DNA of 59,109 nucleotides from an uncultured Clostridia bacterium (GCA_944386175.1 CALXAB010000006.1:1-59109); one strand, 5' to 3'; shown: positions 26,896-36,540, counted from the first letter of the stretch. Notes: generated by a model not told the origin, from the letters alone. Numbers and translations are program-made.

Positions 26896-27882
26896 ATGTG
26901 TAAAATCAGAATTGGTATTTTAGGTTATGGTAATCTTGGAAGAGGTGTTGAGCTTGCTATTAAGCAAAATAACGACATGGAATTAGTTGGAGTATTTACA
27001 AGGCGTGATCCAAATACTGTAAATACTATTTATTCACCTGTATATTATATAGATGATGCTAAAAATATGACCGATAAAATAGATGTCATGATATTGTGTG
27101 GTGGTTCTGCTACAGATTTACCAGTTCAAGGTCCTGAATTTGCAAAATTATTTAATACTGTTGATAGTTTTGATACTCATGCAAAAATTCCTGAATATTT
27201 CAAAAATGTTGATAAAAATTCAATTGAAAGTGAGCATGTTTCAATTATTTGTGTAGGATGGGATCCTGGATTATTTTCTATTCAAAGAAGTTTATTTGAG
27301 TCTGTTTTACCTAATGGAAATTCATATTATTTTTATGGAAGAGGATTAAGTCAAGGACATTCTGACGCTGTTAGAAGAGTTCCTGGTGTAAAAAATGCTG
27401 TTCAATATACAGTTCCTTATGATGAAGCTGTAGAAAGAGTTAGAAATGGTGAAAATCCTCAATTTAACTCTGTTCGTGAAAAAATGTGGAGAGAATGTTT
27501 TGTTGTAGCTGAAGATAGTGCAGATAAAAATTTTATAGAAAAAACAATAAAAGAAATGCCTAATTATTTTGATGAATATAATACTGTTGTTCATTTTATT
27601 TCAGAAGAAGAATTTAAGAAAAATCACTCTTCTATGCCACATGGTGGATTTGTCTTAAGAAGTGGATTAACTGGTCCTAATAATACAACAAAACAAATAG
27701 CAGAATTTTCTTTAAAATTAGAATCAAATCCCGAATTTACAGCTAGTGTTTTAGTTGCATATGCTAGAGCAAATTATCGTTTATATAAAAAATCCGACTT
27801 TGGTTGTAAAACTGTTTTTGATATTGCTCCTAGCTTGTTATCTACAAAAGGTAGTGAAGAATTGAGAAAAGAATTATTATAG
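26896..27882 (+). CDS. ddh: meso-Diaminopimelate D-dehydrogenase
   Basis: A 328-residue enzyme of the one-step branch of lysine/peptidoglycan precursor synthesis (tetrahydrodipicolinate to meso-DAP with NADPH). It has the Rossmann motif IGILGYGNLGRGVE, the NADP-type TRRDP, DSFDTHAKIPEYF, GWDPGLFSIQRSLFESVLP and YFYGRGLSQGHSDAVRR, all family hallmarks. The ATG at 26896 has AAAGAAGG upstream; an earlier ATG is possible. It indicates meso-DAP peptidoglycan. Confidence 0.96.
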   Translation: MCKIRIGILGYGNLGRGVELAIKQNNDMELVGVFTRRDPNTVNTIYSPVYYIDDAKNMTDKIDVMILCGGSATDLPVQGPEFAKLFNTVDSFDTHAKIPEYFKNVDKNSIESEHVSIICVGWDPGLFSIQRSLFESVLPNGNSYYFYGRGLSQGHSDAVRRVPGVKNAVQYTVPYDEAVERVRNGENPQFNSVREKMWRECFVVAEDSADKNFIEKTIKEMPNYFDEYNTVVHFISEEEFKKNHSSMPHGGFVLRSGLTGPNNTTKQIAEFSLKLESNPEFTASVLVAYARANYRLYKKSDFGCKTVFDIAPSLLSTKGSEELRKELL

Positions 27883-27930
27883 TTTTATTTATAGTTAAAT
27901 GATTTTGAAAATCATAATAACACTAATTAT

Positions 27931-27977
27931 AATTGGGCTTTGATATTATAACAAAGAATCGTCAAAGCCCAATTTTT
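27931..27977. terminator. Terminator after ddh
   Basis: AATTGGGCTTTGA pairs with TCAAAGCCCAATT, followed by T on the plus strand. The stop of the small minus-strand gene lies in its T tail, so it may serve both directions. Confidence 0.8.
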
Positions 27978-28116
27978 AATTATTTTTATCTTTTTCTTTT
28001 AAATATTTTATATACTCTGACTTTTTTATTATCTTCTTATTATTAAAATATTGTTTTAATTCATCTTTTTTTATCATAATTTTTTTAATTATTTTATTGT
28101 TACTATAATCTTTCAT
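27976..28116 (-). CDS. Small lysine/asparagine-rich protein, 46 residues
   Basis: Starts MKDYSNNKIIKKIMIKKDEL and ends KEKDKNN. GGGGAG lies 9 bases ahead of the ATG. Highly basic and helical. Not recognised. Confidence 0.45.
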   Translation of the reverse strand: MKDYSNNKIIKKIMIKKDELKQYFNNKKIIKKSEYIKYLKEKDKNN

Positions 28117-28220
28117 TTATGTTTTCTCCCCTAACATTATTATTTATCAAATTAATTTTACAATATTCGACATATAATATGTCAGTGGCTACTGTGATTA
28201 GGTACACAAAAAAACTGGCT

Positions 28221-28847
28221 TTAACCAGTTTTTTCGTCATTATCAATCTCCTCAAGCTTATTTTTTACTTGCATAAATGTATTAAAACTCATACTAATTA
28301 TATCCAGTGCTTTTGTTACTTCTTTGTTGTCATTTAAATTAGTTTCTTCAATTATTTGTTTAAACGTTTTCTTTTCATAAAATTTTAATACAAATACTTT
28401 ATAAAAGTCTATTTTATATCTATTTTTATATCTTTCATTTAAATTTTTTACTATTTTTTCATATTCTTTCACTGTATCTGTATTCTGATTATTTTCTATG
28501 AATTTTTTCATTTCTCTGTATTTTGATTCATCATCATTATTAAACATAAATACATCTTTTACATCTGCATTTCCTGTTATTACTAATGCTCCAAAGCCAG
28601 CTCCTAACATAGCAACTATTGGGTTGACATATGTTAATATGTAAAATGATATAAAGACTGTTGTACTCCAAAATAAGCATAGATATGGTGATTTATAATG
28701 CATAGGATTATTTAAATTCTGTCTTACTACCATGAAAACTATAAGTAGACATATTATCTGTTGTACTGGAATTTTCATAGATAATCCTATAAGAATTATT
28801 ACAATTAATTCAAAAATATTAAATAATCTACTTTTTATGTTTTTCAT
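28221..28847 (-). CDS. AgrB-like membrane peptidase with C-terminal helical/HTH-like domain
   Basis: A 208-residue protein. Residues 1-110 hold about four membrane helices. Between helices lies NNPMHYKSPYLCLFWST, where His and Cys are seven residues apart as in the catalytic pair of AgrB. Residues 115-205 form a soluble helical domain (VFVLKFYEKKTFKQIIEETN, EVTKALDIISM) that looks like a sigma-region-4 or HTH unit; classical AgrB lacks this. It directly follows a 16-codon peptide gene with a pheromone-like sequence. Assignment rests on the His-Cys spacing and context. Confidence 0.6.
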   Translation of the reverse strand: MKNIKSRLFNIFELIVIILIGLSMKIPVQQIICLLIVFMVVRQNLNNPMHYKSPYLCLFWSTTVFISFYILTYVNPIVAMLGAGFGALVITGNADVKDVFMFNNDDESKYREMKKFIENNQNTDTVKEYEKIVKNLNERYKNRYKIDFYKVFVLKFYEKKTFKQIIEETNLNDNKEVTKALDIISMSFNTFMQVKNKLEEIDNDEKTG

Positions 28848-28867
28848 TAGTTATCTTCTCCTATTTA

Positions 28868-28918
28868 TTATTCTCCATCTTCTGTATCGCAGAAGAACCA
28901 TGCAGACCATATTGGCAT
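28868..28918 (-). CDS. Candidate Agr-like signalling peptide precursor, 16 residues
   Basis: The sequence is MPIWSAWFFCDTEDGE. GAGGTG precedes its ATG, which starts 4 bases after the stop of the upstream membrane gene. A hydrophobic/aromatic stretch, a single cysteine and an acidic tail (DTEDGE) recall AgrD precursors, in which the Cys forms a thiolactone and an acidic tail is cut off by AgrB. The leader is unusually short. It lies between two membrane protein genes, one AgrB-like. Confidence 0.6.
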   Translation of the reverse strand: MPIWSAWFFCDTEDGE

Positions 28919-28922
28919 ATTA

Positions 28923-29465
28923 TCACCTCACATTCATTATATATATACAAACCAAATCTGATAGAAATATAAATATATACATCAGGATAAGGCTTATATT
29001 TCTTAATGTAATACTTCTTATTTTTCTTGCCTCTTCTTTAGTTCTATTCCATAAATGCCTGTAAGTTTTATATGCTATATTTATCTTATTTTTTATTAAG
29101 AATATCATTATAAGTATCGTAATTTTTTCTAAAATACATGCTAACATATAGTTTGGAATTAAAAAGTAATATATACATGACATTAGAAATAGAATTAAAA
29201 AAGGAATAGTTATTACAAAGGAATCTATTAATTGTATTTCTTTTTTATATAATAGTTTTAAAATTATATATTCTATGACTATAAATAAAATATAAAATAA
29301 TGTTTGATATTTAAATATTATAAGAGTTACTATATAATCTATTAGTAATAGTATAAAAAATATTACTCTTCTAGTTTGTATTTTCTTTGAATAAATTATA
29401 AATAAACTTAAAAATATTACATCTGGTATTACACCTATTAAAATACTTTTTAGTAAAATATCCAT
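28923..29465 (-). CDS. Six-helix membrane protein, sensor-like
   Basis: A 180-residue protein with about six hydrophobic helices and a short basic cytoplasmic stretch (YRHLWNRTKEEARKIRSITL) before the last helix. The topology resembles the membrane sensor half of AgrC-type kinases, but there is no kinase domain. It is the first gene of the peptide/AgrB-like operon and has a good AAAGGAG site. It may be a peptide sensor, exporter or immunity protein. Confidence 0.55.
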   Translation of the reverse strand: MDILLKSILIGVIPDVIFLSLFIIYSKKIQTRRVIFFILLLIDYIVTLIIFKYQTLFYILFIVIEYIILKLLYKKEIQLIDSFVITIPFLILFLMSCIYYFLIPNYMLACILEKITILIMIFLIKNKINIAYKTYRHLWNRTKEEARKIRSITLRNISLILMYIFIFLSDLVCIYIMNVR

Positions 29466-29580
29466 ATATAATCTCCTTTGTACTAACTTTTTAATTTTAT
29501 TCCCAACTTTTTAAATTAGAACTAATTTTTTATATTGTTTTAAATGTTAAATATTTACATTTAAAATATAGCAAATTAGC

Positions 29581-29609
29581 TTGACATGTGCATTTAACGT
29601 GTGTATAAT
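29581..29609 (+). promoter_or_regulatory. Consensus sigma-A promoter for a small RNA
   Basis: TTGACA at 29581-29586, 17 bases, TATAAT at 29604-29609: perfect hexamers and spacing. It points away from the Agr-like operon. Confidence 0.85.
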
Positions 29610-29615
29610 AGAAAT

Positions 29616-29691
29616 AGGCATATTTTTAGTGTATGCTCAACGAGAGAAAAGATAGCCGATCGCCAAATCCTATCTATCTTTTCTCTTTTTT
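29616..29691 (+). ncRNA. Candidate small RNA (about 76 nt)
   Basis: Bounded by the promoter at 29581-29609 and a strong terminator: AGAGAAAAGATAG (29643-29655) with CTATCTTTTCTCT (29674-29686), then a T run. The 18-base loop CCGATCGCCAAATCCTAT is exposed. No coding frame. It is encoded divergently from the Agr-like operon, a layout that recalls RNAIII next to agr; that comparison is speculative. The rest of 29692-29921 holds nothing I recognise. Confidence 0.65.
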
Positions 29692-29921
29692 AATATTATA
29701 CATAAACTTTTACAAATTGTACAGTAAAATATTAAAAAAAATCTAAAAAAAGGTTATTTTGTCGATTTTTTTGTTATTTTTTCATATTATTAATGTTATT
29801 TTTTTATCAAACTTGTATTTCTTCTTCTAATTCTATAATTTTATAAATATAAAAAACTTTTATAATATCCCCTCCTTTCTTTTTTCGTTAATTCCGGTTA
29901 ATGTTATTTTTCTTTTTGTTT

Positions 29922-29938
29922 TATCACCATTAGTGATA
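29922..29938. promoter_or_regulatory. Candidate operator palindrome upstream of the S24-type repressor
   Basis: TATCAC-CATTA-GTGATA, with the same TCAC-N5-GTGA core as 24323-24341. About 165 bases before the repressor start codon, so its use is uncertain. Confidence 0.35.
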
Positions 29939-30047
29939 TCTCTTCCTATTTATATTGTATCTTTAGCACATGGACTTTCTAATCTGCTATTAACTGTTGT
30001 TAATATATAACATTTTTCGTCCTTTGTCAACATATTTTTTAAAATTA

Positions 30048-30077
30048 TTGACCATAGTTAATAATTTATGATATACT
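30048..30077 (+). promoter_or_regulatory. Promoter of the repressor/Sir2 pair
   Basis: TTGACC at 30048-30053, an 18-base spacer and TATACT at 30072-30077, 26 bases ahead of the ATG. Confidence 0.6.
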
Positions 30078-30102
30078 ATTTTTGAAAGGAGTTGATTTTT
30101 CA

Positions 30103-30798
30103 ATGAATTTTGATAAAAAGGTTTTTTCAAAAATCCTTATTAAAATTAAAAACAACTATGGCTCTATAAACAAAATGGCCGAAGCAACTGGGATTACATC
30201 TGCTTATATTTCTAAATTAATTAGATTGATTTATAAAAAAGCTCCTTCTCCAGAAATTTTAAAGAAAATAGCTGACAATTCTAAAGGTGTAGTTTCTTAT
30301 TATGAATTATTAATTGTTTGTGGTTATATTGATAAAAATTTGTTTTCTGATGATGCGTCAGAATTTATTAGAAATAACCTTAATGGTGAAAGTAATGTTT
30401 TATTTAATATACCTATTATATCAAAAATTTCATTGGGTAATTCGATAATAGATAATGAATATTTAGAGGGCTATTTGCCATTAGATCCAAATATTTATGA
30501 TATGAAAATACCTGATGATTATTTTTATCTAAAAATTACTGATGAGAGTGTAAATTTGAAAGTCCATAATGGTGATTATATTCTTATACATAAACAGAAT
30601 TTTGCTGAAAATAATGATATAATTGTTGGTATTATTGATGATAATGTAGTTATTAGATTGTATAAAAAAATTGATGGCGAAACTATTGCTTTAGAAGCTG
30701 TTAGTTCTTATTCTATTGATACTATTTTGGTTAATTCTACTAATCTTGATAGTTTGAAAATAGTTGGTAAGGCAATAGGGCAATTTGGTAAATTTTAA
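30103..30798 (+). CDS. Xre HTH regulator with S24/LexA-like C-terminal domain
   Basis: A 231-residue protein starting at the ATG at 30103 behind AAGGAG. An N-terminal HTH (INKMAEATGITSAYISKLIR) is joined to a LexA/CI-type fold (YFYLKITDESVNLKVHNGDY, ILIHKQNFAENNDIIVGIID). The Ser of the usual GDSM site survives in DESV, but the lysine expected in the following TVKRL-type strand appears replaced (VVIRLYKK). Self-cleavage may therefore be lost and the domain may only dimerise. It precedes the Sir2 gene by 56 bases. Confidence 0.8.
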   Translation: MNFDKKVFSKILIKIKNNYGSINKMAEATGITSAYISKLIRLIYKKAPSPEILKKIADNSKGVVSYYELLIVCGYIDKNLFSDDASEFIRNNLNGESNVLFNIPIISKISLGNSIIDNEYLEGYLPLDPNIYDMKIPDDYFYLKITDESVNLKVHNGDYILIHKQNFAENNDIIVGIIDDNVVIRLYKKIDGETIALEAVSSYSIDTILVNSTNLDSLKIVGKAIGQFGKF

Positions 30799-30854
30799 AG
30801 TGTTTTATTATGTATTTTATGGTTATGTATAACTTTTTAAGGAGTTAATGTTTT

Positions 30855-31571
30855 ATGGATGATAAGATTCAAAAATTTAGACAATTATTAGAAAAAAGTA
30901 ATAATATAATTTTTTTTGGTGGCGCAGGTGTTTCAACCGAAAGTGGAATTCCTGACTTTAGAAGTAAAGATGGCTTATATAATCAGAAATATGACTATCC
31001 TCCTGAAGAAATATTAAGCCATTCTTTTTTTATAAATAATACAAGTGAATTTTATAAATTTTATAAGGATAAAATGAATTCCTTGAATTATAAACCTAAT
31101 ATAACTCATATGAAATTAGTAGATCTTGAAAATACTTCCAAATTGAAAGGCATTATTACACAAAATATTGATGGTCTACATCAAAAAGCAGGCTCTAAAA
31201 ATGTTTATGAATTGCATGGAAGTGTACTTAGGAATTATTGTATGAAGTGTGGAAAATTCTATAATGCAGATTATGTATTTAATTCTAATGGGATTCCTTT
31301 ATGCTCTTGTGGAGGAATTATAAAACCTGATGTTGTATTATATGATGAAAACTTGGATTCAAATATATTAAAAAATTCTATATTGGCTATTCAAAATGCA
31401 GATTTATTGATAGTTGCTGGAACTTCTTTAACTGTGTATCCAGCAAGTGGATTAATTAATTATTTTAATGGTAATAATTTGGTACTGCTAAATAGAGATT
31501 CTACTCCTTATGATTATATGGCTGATTTGGTTATAAATGAAAGTTTAGGTGAAGTATTTGAAAAAATTTGA
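30855..31571 (+). CDS. cobB: Sir2-family NAD-dependent protein deacylase
   Basis: A 238-residue sirtuin of normal bacterial length. It has the NAD-binding GAGVSTESGIPDFRS, TQNIDGLHQKAGSKNVYELHGS with the catalytic His, the zinc ligands CMKCGKF and CSCGG, and VAGTSLTVYPASGL. It removes acyl groups from protein lysines. AAGGAG precedes the ATG. Downstream of and probably cotranscribed with the S24-type regulator. Confidence 0.94.
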   Translation: MDDKIQKFRQLLEKSNNIIFFGGAGVSTESGIPDFRSKDGLYNQKYDYPPEEILSHSFFINNTSEFYKFYKDKMNSLNYKPNITHMKLVDLENTSKLKGIITQNIDGLHQKAGSKNVYELHGSVLRNYCMKCGKFYNADYVFNSNGIPLCSCGGIIKPDVVLYDENLDSNILKNSILAIQNADLLIVAGTSLTVYPASGLINYFNGNNLVLLNRDSTPYDYMADLVINESLGEVFEKI

Positions 31572-31775
31572 TTGAAGGATAATATTGTGTTAAAAATGTC
31601 AAATGCCTAGATGAAACCAATTAATTATGTTGAAGTAAAATGTTTAAAACTACTTTTCTATATATAATACAATTATTATATTCAAAATATTGACTGAATG
31701 TAATTTTCAGTTCAATAACGTATATACATAAAAGAAAGTTTTAATTAAAGATTTTAAAATAACATAAAATAATCT

Positions 31776-31801
31776 AAGGAGCTTGTAAAAAGCTCCTTTT
31801 T
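31776..31801 (+). terminator. Hairpin terminator
   Basis: AAGGAGCTT pairs with AAGCTCCTT, followed by T on the plus strand. It ends rightward transcription from the sirtuin gene just before the convergent tRNA-Pro; the 200 bases between hold nothing I recognise. Confidence 0.7.
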
Positions 31802-31802
31802 A

Positions 31803-31878
31803 TGGTCGAGGCGACAGGGATCGAACCTGCGACCTCATGGTCCCAAACCACGCGCGCTACCAACTGCGCTACGCCTCG
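31803..31878 (-). tRNA. tRNA-Pro(TGG)
   Basis: A 76-base cloverleaf on the minus strand: acceptor CGAGGCG with CGCCTCG, anticodon loop TTTGGGA (anticodon TGG), T loop TTCGATC, discriminator A and an encoded CCA. Confidence 0.95.
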
Positions 31879-31989
31879 AAATCAATCGCTTATTTAATAT
31901 ACCACATTTTTTTAATTTTTGCAATATTTTTTGAAAACTTTTTTAAAATTATTGAAATTTTTTTATTTTTACTTTATAATATATTGTAT

Positions 31990-32066
<77 letters not shown>

Positions 32067-32067
32067 T

Positions 32068-32108
32068 AAAAACCGTTGAGTAATTTATATATCAACGGTT
32101 TTTATTTT
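32068..32108. terminator. Bidirectional terminator after tRNA-Arg
   Basis: AAAAACCGTTGA pairs with TCAACGGTTTTT, giving T runs on both strands. It serves the tRNA and the convergent cohesin-type gene. Confidence 0.85.
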
Positions 32109-32139
32109 TTATTTTTATTTTTCAGATAATTTAATGGTA

Positions 32140-33390
32140 CTAATTATTGTCGATTTTTTTTCTAAATTTAAACACCATTAAACTTACAATGCCTATAATG
32201 CATAAAACCCCTATTACACCAAAAACTATATATAAAACATTCGAATTATTTGTACCATTCATATCATCATCATTATTATTATTTATTTCTTGTTCCTCTA
32301 AAATACTATTTAATTTTTCTACATTTATATTCTGTTCATCTTCAAATACTTTATCCTCTTCTTCTGTTCTTTTGTGTACAATTATTTTATAAACTTTTTC
32401 AGTAAAATTATTAGGAGCAATAACATTTATATTTACTAAATTATCCCCTATTTGCAAATTTTTATTTCCATTAATCTCTATTTTTGCATTAATATTTTCT
32501 GGTACTGCTAATATATTTAGATTATTAAAACTATTTGAAATACTTGCCTTATAGTTTAACACATTTGTATCAAATAAAGGTTCTAATGTAACATATTCTA
32601 TTGCTAAGGTTTCTAAATTAGTATTTGCCGCTTCTATATTATCTGTTTTAGTAACATTAATTGTATAAACATTTTTACTACTTCCATCTCTCGAAGTTAC
32701 TTCTATTTCTATTTTATTTATTCCATTTTTTAAATTTTTATTTCCATTTATATTTACCTTTGCATTTGTAGCTTCTGGTATTGCAACTACTTCTAAATTA
32801 TTTATTGTAGAATCTGCTATAAAATAATAATCCTTAATTTCTGGTGAAAATTCTGGTATAATGCCTTCTTTATCTAGTCTCATAATTTTTAATAAAGAAT
32901 TATTATCTTCTCCTTGAATTTGAGTATTTTTTAACACTTCATTATTTGTTTCTACTATTTTTGCATTTATGTGTTGATTATTTATTTTTATTTCATTTCC
33001 ATTTTTATCAAAAAATTCTCCTTCTATATTAAAATCTATATTTCCTATTTCTTTTGCTTTAAATTCAAAAACTGCAATCTCTTGATTTATTTTTGGACTA
33101 TTTCCTCCTGTTTTATCAAACCAAATACTAATAATTCTATTGTCTAACTTATTAGTATTTTCCGGACCATTTACATATTCTGCCTTATTATCATCATAGT
33201 TTATATTTAATAGATATGATGCTACTTCTATGTTTTCTATGTTAATATATATTTTAAAATTTTCATCTTTTATTACTTCAAAACTACTAATTTTTATTTC
33301 TAAATTTTCGCTAGCTAAAGTATTGTTCGATATGCTTAATATAAATATGAATATTAATACTACTATTGAAAAATATATAATTTTTTTCAT
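32140..33390 (-). CDS. Membrane-anchored cohesin-like surface protein with two cadherin-like beta-sandwich domains
   Basis: A 416-residue protein. A signal peptide (1-26) is followed by a cohesin-type domain at about 28-140 (ISSFEVIKDENFKIYINIEN, IDFNIEGEFFDKNGNEIK). Two cadherin-like beta-sandwich domains lie at about 165-250 and 255-345, each ending in a NVYTINVTK/KVYKIIVHK-type strand. An Asn/Glu-rich stalk and a C-terminal membrane helix with a basic tail complete it. Cohesins bind dockerins, and the neighbouring gene encodes a dockerin-bearing hydrolase. Binding between the two is inferred. Confidence 0.8.
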   Translation of the reverse strand: MKKIIYFSIVVLIFIFILSISNNTLASENLEIKISSFEVIKDENFKIYINIENIEVASYLLNINYDDNKAEYVNGPENTNKLDNRIISIWFDKTGGNSPKINQEIAVFEFKAKEIGNIDFNIEGEFFDKNGNEIKINNQHINAKIVETNNEVLKNTQIQGEDNNSLLKIMRLDKEGIIPEFSPEIKDYYFIADSTINNLEVVAIPEATNAKVNINGNKNLKNGINKIEIEVTSRDGSSKNVYTINVTKTDNIEAANTNLETLAIEYVTLEPLFDTNVLNYKASISNSFNNLNILAVPENINAKIEINGNKNLQIGDNLVNINVIAPNNFTEKVYKIIVHKRTEEEDKVFEDEQNINVEKLNSILEEQEINNNNDDDMNGTNNSNVLYIVFGVIGVLCIIGIVSLMVFKFRKKIDNN

Positions 33391-33487
33391 TTTTTCTTTA
33401 TATTATATTAATATAATATATCTCCCTCAATTATATTTAGATTTTTATTTAGGGTTTACCTATAAACCTATTTTATATATATTCTTG

Positions 33488-35789
33488 TCATTGTAATATA
33501 ATTTGTAGTCCTAAAATATGCCTTTGGATTAATAGTAAGTCAACAGATGTTGGTTTTTTACCATTCTTATTTATATTCCCTGCTTTTTTAAATATTTCAT
33601 CTACTTCTTGTATTTGTAATATATCCCTTTGTAAAACCAATAAATCTACACTATTTATTCTTCCATCTCCATTAACATCTCCATAAAATAATACAGTATA
33701 TTCTGCCAATATGTTTTCTTCGTTATCTGCAATGTTAACCATATCTATTGCATTGACGTTTTCCTGGTTCTCATTTGATCTTGTATTTTTTATAATTTTT
33801 ATTTTTGATCCTGTTCCTACCAATTGATTATCTTCTAATTTTTCTCCTTTATAATTTTCTATTTGTATTTCATATATTGTTGATATATATTCTTTTATTT
33901 TGCTTACTGTCATATCTTTATAATCAAAACCACTTACTATATTTCCATTTATATTTAATTTTTCGTCAAATTTTAATTCATCTTCTGGAATTTTTTCTAT
34001 TACATCAATATTAACTTCTTTTTGTATATTACTATCTTCTGTTGTCGCAATAATTTTAGTTGTTCCTTTTTTTAGAGCTGTAATTTTTCCATTTTCATCT
34101 ACTGTTGCCACATCGCTATTTGATGAACTAAATAAAACTTTTTTATTACTTGCATCTTCTGGATATACTGTTGCTATTAAATTATATGTTTGCATTTCTT
34201 GCATTATTAAATTATCAGTATTTAGTTGTAGGTCTTCTACTTTTGAATATACTTTTAAAGTTATATTTCCGGTTATACCGTTTTCAGCTTTTGCTGTTAT
34301 TGTTGCGTTTCCAGGACTTACGCCAAATATATTTCCTTCTTGATTAACACTTATAACATTTGGATTGCTAGATGAAAATACTATTTTCTGTCCTTTTGCT
34401 TCTTCTGGTTGTATATCTACTGCTAGTTTTGCACTTTCATTTTTATTTATTGTATCTTTATCTAAAGATAAAGTGATTTTTTCTATTTGAACTTGTGGCA
34501 CTTCTTTTAAATAATTTTGAAAAACATATCCTACAATACCATTTTCTAATACTACTCTATCCCATAATTCTCCATTTTGAATTCCTTTTTCTATTCTTGT
34601 CATTATATCTTTATTAGTTACTGTTGTTATAGTTTCATATGATGTTGATGGTCCTGTTCTTACATTTAAAGTGGTTGTTACATCTGCATATACTTTTGTG
34701 TTATCTTGTACATAATCTTTGTCTAAAATACTTGGTCTTTTGCATGGAAGTTCTGGCATGTTATTATATATTGGGATTACGAAATTAATGTCTGTATCTA
34801 GTAGATTACTATTTAAATATCCTTTATATATTGAATTTGACTCACTATATGGTGCTAATACATTTGTCATATATTGATGCCAAAATAAACTTCCTCCTCT
34901 GTTGTCTACAACATGAAATTTTTGTAGATATATTGTATCTTGTCCTATATTTATATAGCTAGATCCTATAAATATTCCTCCTCCTGTAATTGCTCTTTCT
35001 TTTGTATTCCATGGAATTAGATATTTTGTTTTTGTTGCTTCACTTGCACCATGCCCATCTCTTGCATATTTTAATCCATTTATTATTGCTCCCATTGGCT
35101 CTGCTGAACTTGTTGCTCCTATATTATAGAAATTATATAATGCTTGATATCCGAGCCACTTTTCCACTTATAGAAGAGTGAGATAAAAAAGGTCCTACTT
35201 CTTGTTTTATTCTAGATGCTAAATGGTATGAACTGACTTTTGAAGTTTGTGCAGCACGTAAAATTAACTCCGAATATTTTTCTTTCATTGTTATAGTTTG
35301 ACCTTGCGCATTTATATAATTCACAATATTATTGTAAAATTCTGTACCATATAAAATTTTTTCTATAGTATTTATCTGATTTGAATTTTCTACATATGAT
35401 AATCCTTCAAATTGAAAAATCCTGACTTCATTTAAAAAGTTTCTCGAGTCCATAGCATATTCTACAGATTTTCTGGAAGCATCTACCCAACCACTATCAA
35501 CTTCTACATTATATTCTCCTGGATTAGTATTTTTCCATTCATTTGTATATGATTTTGGTACTAAATTTTTTCCAAATACATTTTCATTATCAATTACATA
35601 ATTCCAGTCTAATTCTGTATATAGTGCGGTAAAACTCCATTCAGGATGTTTTTTTTGTAGTACTTCTAAATAAGGTCTATAAGTTTCCGGAAAGTTGCTT
35701 ATTCCATTGATGGTGTACGCTCCTTGTGCTTTTATATCAATAATTATCATCATTAAAAATATGAATATTGATAATAATACTTTTTTCAT
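33488..35789 (-). CDS. Secreted glucosaminidase with SH3, Big2 and dockerin domains, one CGG +1 shift
   Basis: A 766-residue secreted protein once the CGG at 35151-35153 is shifted. It has a signal peptide and an N-acetylglucosaminidase domain (about 30-390; SYHLASRIKQEVGPFLSHSS, then the restored SGKVAGYQALYNFYNIGA). A bacterial SH3 domain (TTTLNVRTGPSTSYETITTV), two Big2 Ig-like domains (VSPGNATITAKAENGITGNI) and a C-terminal type I dockerin with two repeats (GDVNGDGRINSVDLLVLQRD and KKPTSVDLLLIQRHI) follow. The zero frame after CGG ends within 10 codons. It cuts cell-wall glycan and can dock on a cohesin. Confidence 0.9.
35151..35153 (-). other. In-frame CGG, +1 shift site 16
   Basis: Codon 213 of the chromosomal glucosaminidase gene, context GCT CGG A. 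The shift gives GKVAGYQALYNFYNI. Confidence 0.92.
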
Positions 35790-35863
35790 CTTAATTATTC
35801 GTATAATACTAATATATTTGTTATACGACTTCTCCTTTCTTGGATTTTCTTATAATAGTCTGT

Positions 35864-36478
35864 TTATTCTTTTCTTGCTTTTATAATTATTCTTTTTTCA
35901 GAGTCTAATGTACATGTTATTAAAGTTAATTCCACTTGTCCATTTGTTTGTTGTGATAAACATTGTGTCTGATTTGGTAATACTTTATAAATGTCATAAA
36001 TTATATATTTTATTTTATTTCCATTTGTATCAATTAACAGTATTTCATCATTAATATTTAAATTTTTTAAATTTTGAAACATGTTTGGTGTTCCGTAATT
36101 ATGACCTGCTATACAAAAATTCCCTATTTTATTAGGTTCTCCTCCATAAAATTTTGTTACAGATGTTAGAAGTGCTTGTTTACTATATTGTTCTAATACA
36201 TATGTTTCTAAATTAATTTTGGGTATATATAATTTTGCACTTACTTTATATCCCTTAAATTCAGTTTCTATATATTCTTTTTCCACAGTTTGTTCATTTG
36301 TTGTGGATTGTTCTTCTTCTATAAAATTTTTTTGTATATTTATATTTGTTTTTGATACAATTTTTTCTGTTGTTGTGCTTTCTTTTATTACGTCTTCTTT
36401 TCGTATATTGAATAAAATAAAAAACAATATTGATAAAATTAAAATGATAATTAAATATTTTAAAACTTTATTTTTCAT
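35864..36478 (-). CDS. Chromosomal sortase
   Basis: A 204-residue protein with an N-terminal membrane anchor and a sortase fold: catalytic His in FCIAGHNYGTP, Cys in LTLITCTLDSEKR, and Arg in the same segment. Similar in layout to the ICE sortase but from a different lineage. It lies between the dockerin hydrolase and the LPKTG cohesin protein, so the latter is its probable substrate. Confidence 0.9.
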   Translation of the reverse strand: MKNKVLKYLIIILILSILFFILFNIRKEDVIKESTTTEKIVSKTNINIQKNFIEEEQSTTNEQTVEKEYIETEFKGYKVSAKLYIPKINLETYVLEQYSKQALLTSVTKFYGGEPNKIGNFCIAGHNYGTPNMFQNLKNLNINDEILLIDTNGNKIKYIIYDIYKVLPNQTQCLSQQTNGQVELTLITCTLDSEKRIIIKARKE

Positions 36479-36540
36479 TGTAAACTCCTCTTATGTATAA
36501 TTATTTTATGCATTCTTTTTTATGTATGCATTTGTTAAAT

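Noticed and set aside
28119..28337. Plus-strand 72-codon frame
   Set aside because: No ribosome binding site; it runs into the antisense strand of the AgrB-like gene and has biased composition only.
29490..29515. AgrA/LytTR-type direct repeats (AAAGTTGGG and AAAGTTAGT, 20 bases apart) before the Agr-like operon
   Set aside because: They lie almost on the ribosome binding site, too close to the start codon for an activator site, and the sequence is low-complexity.
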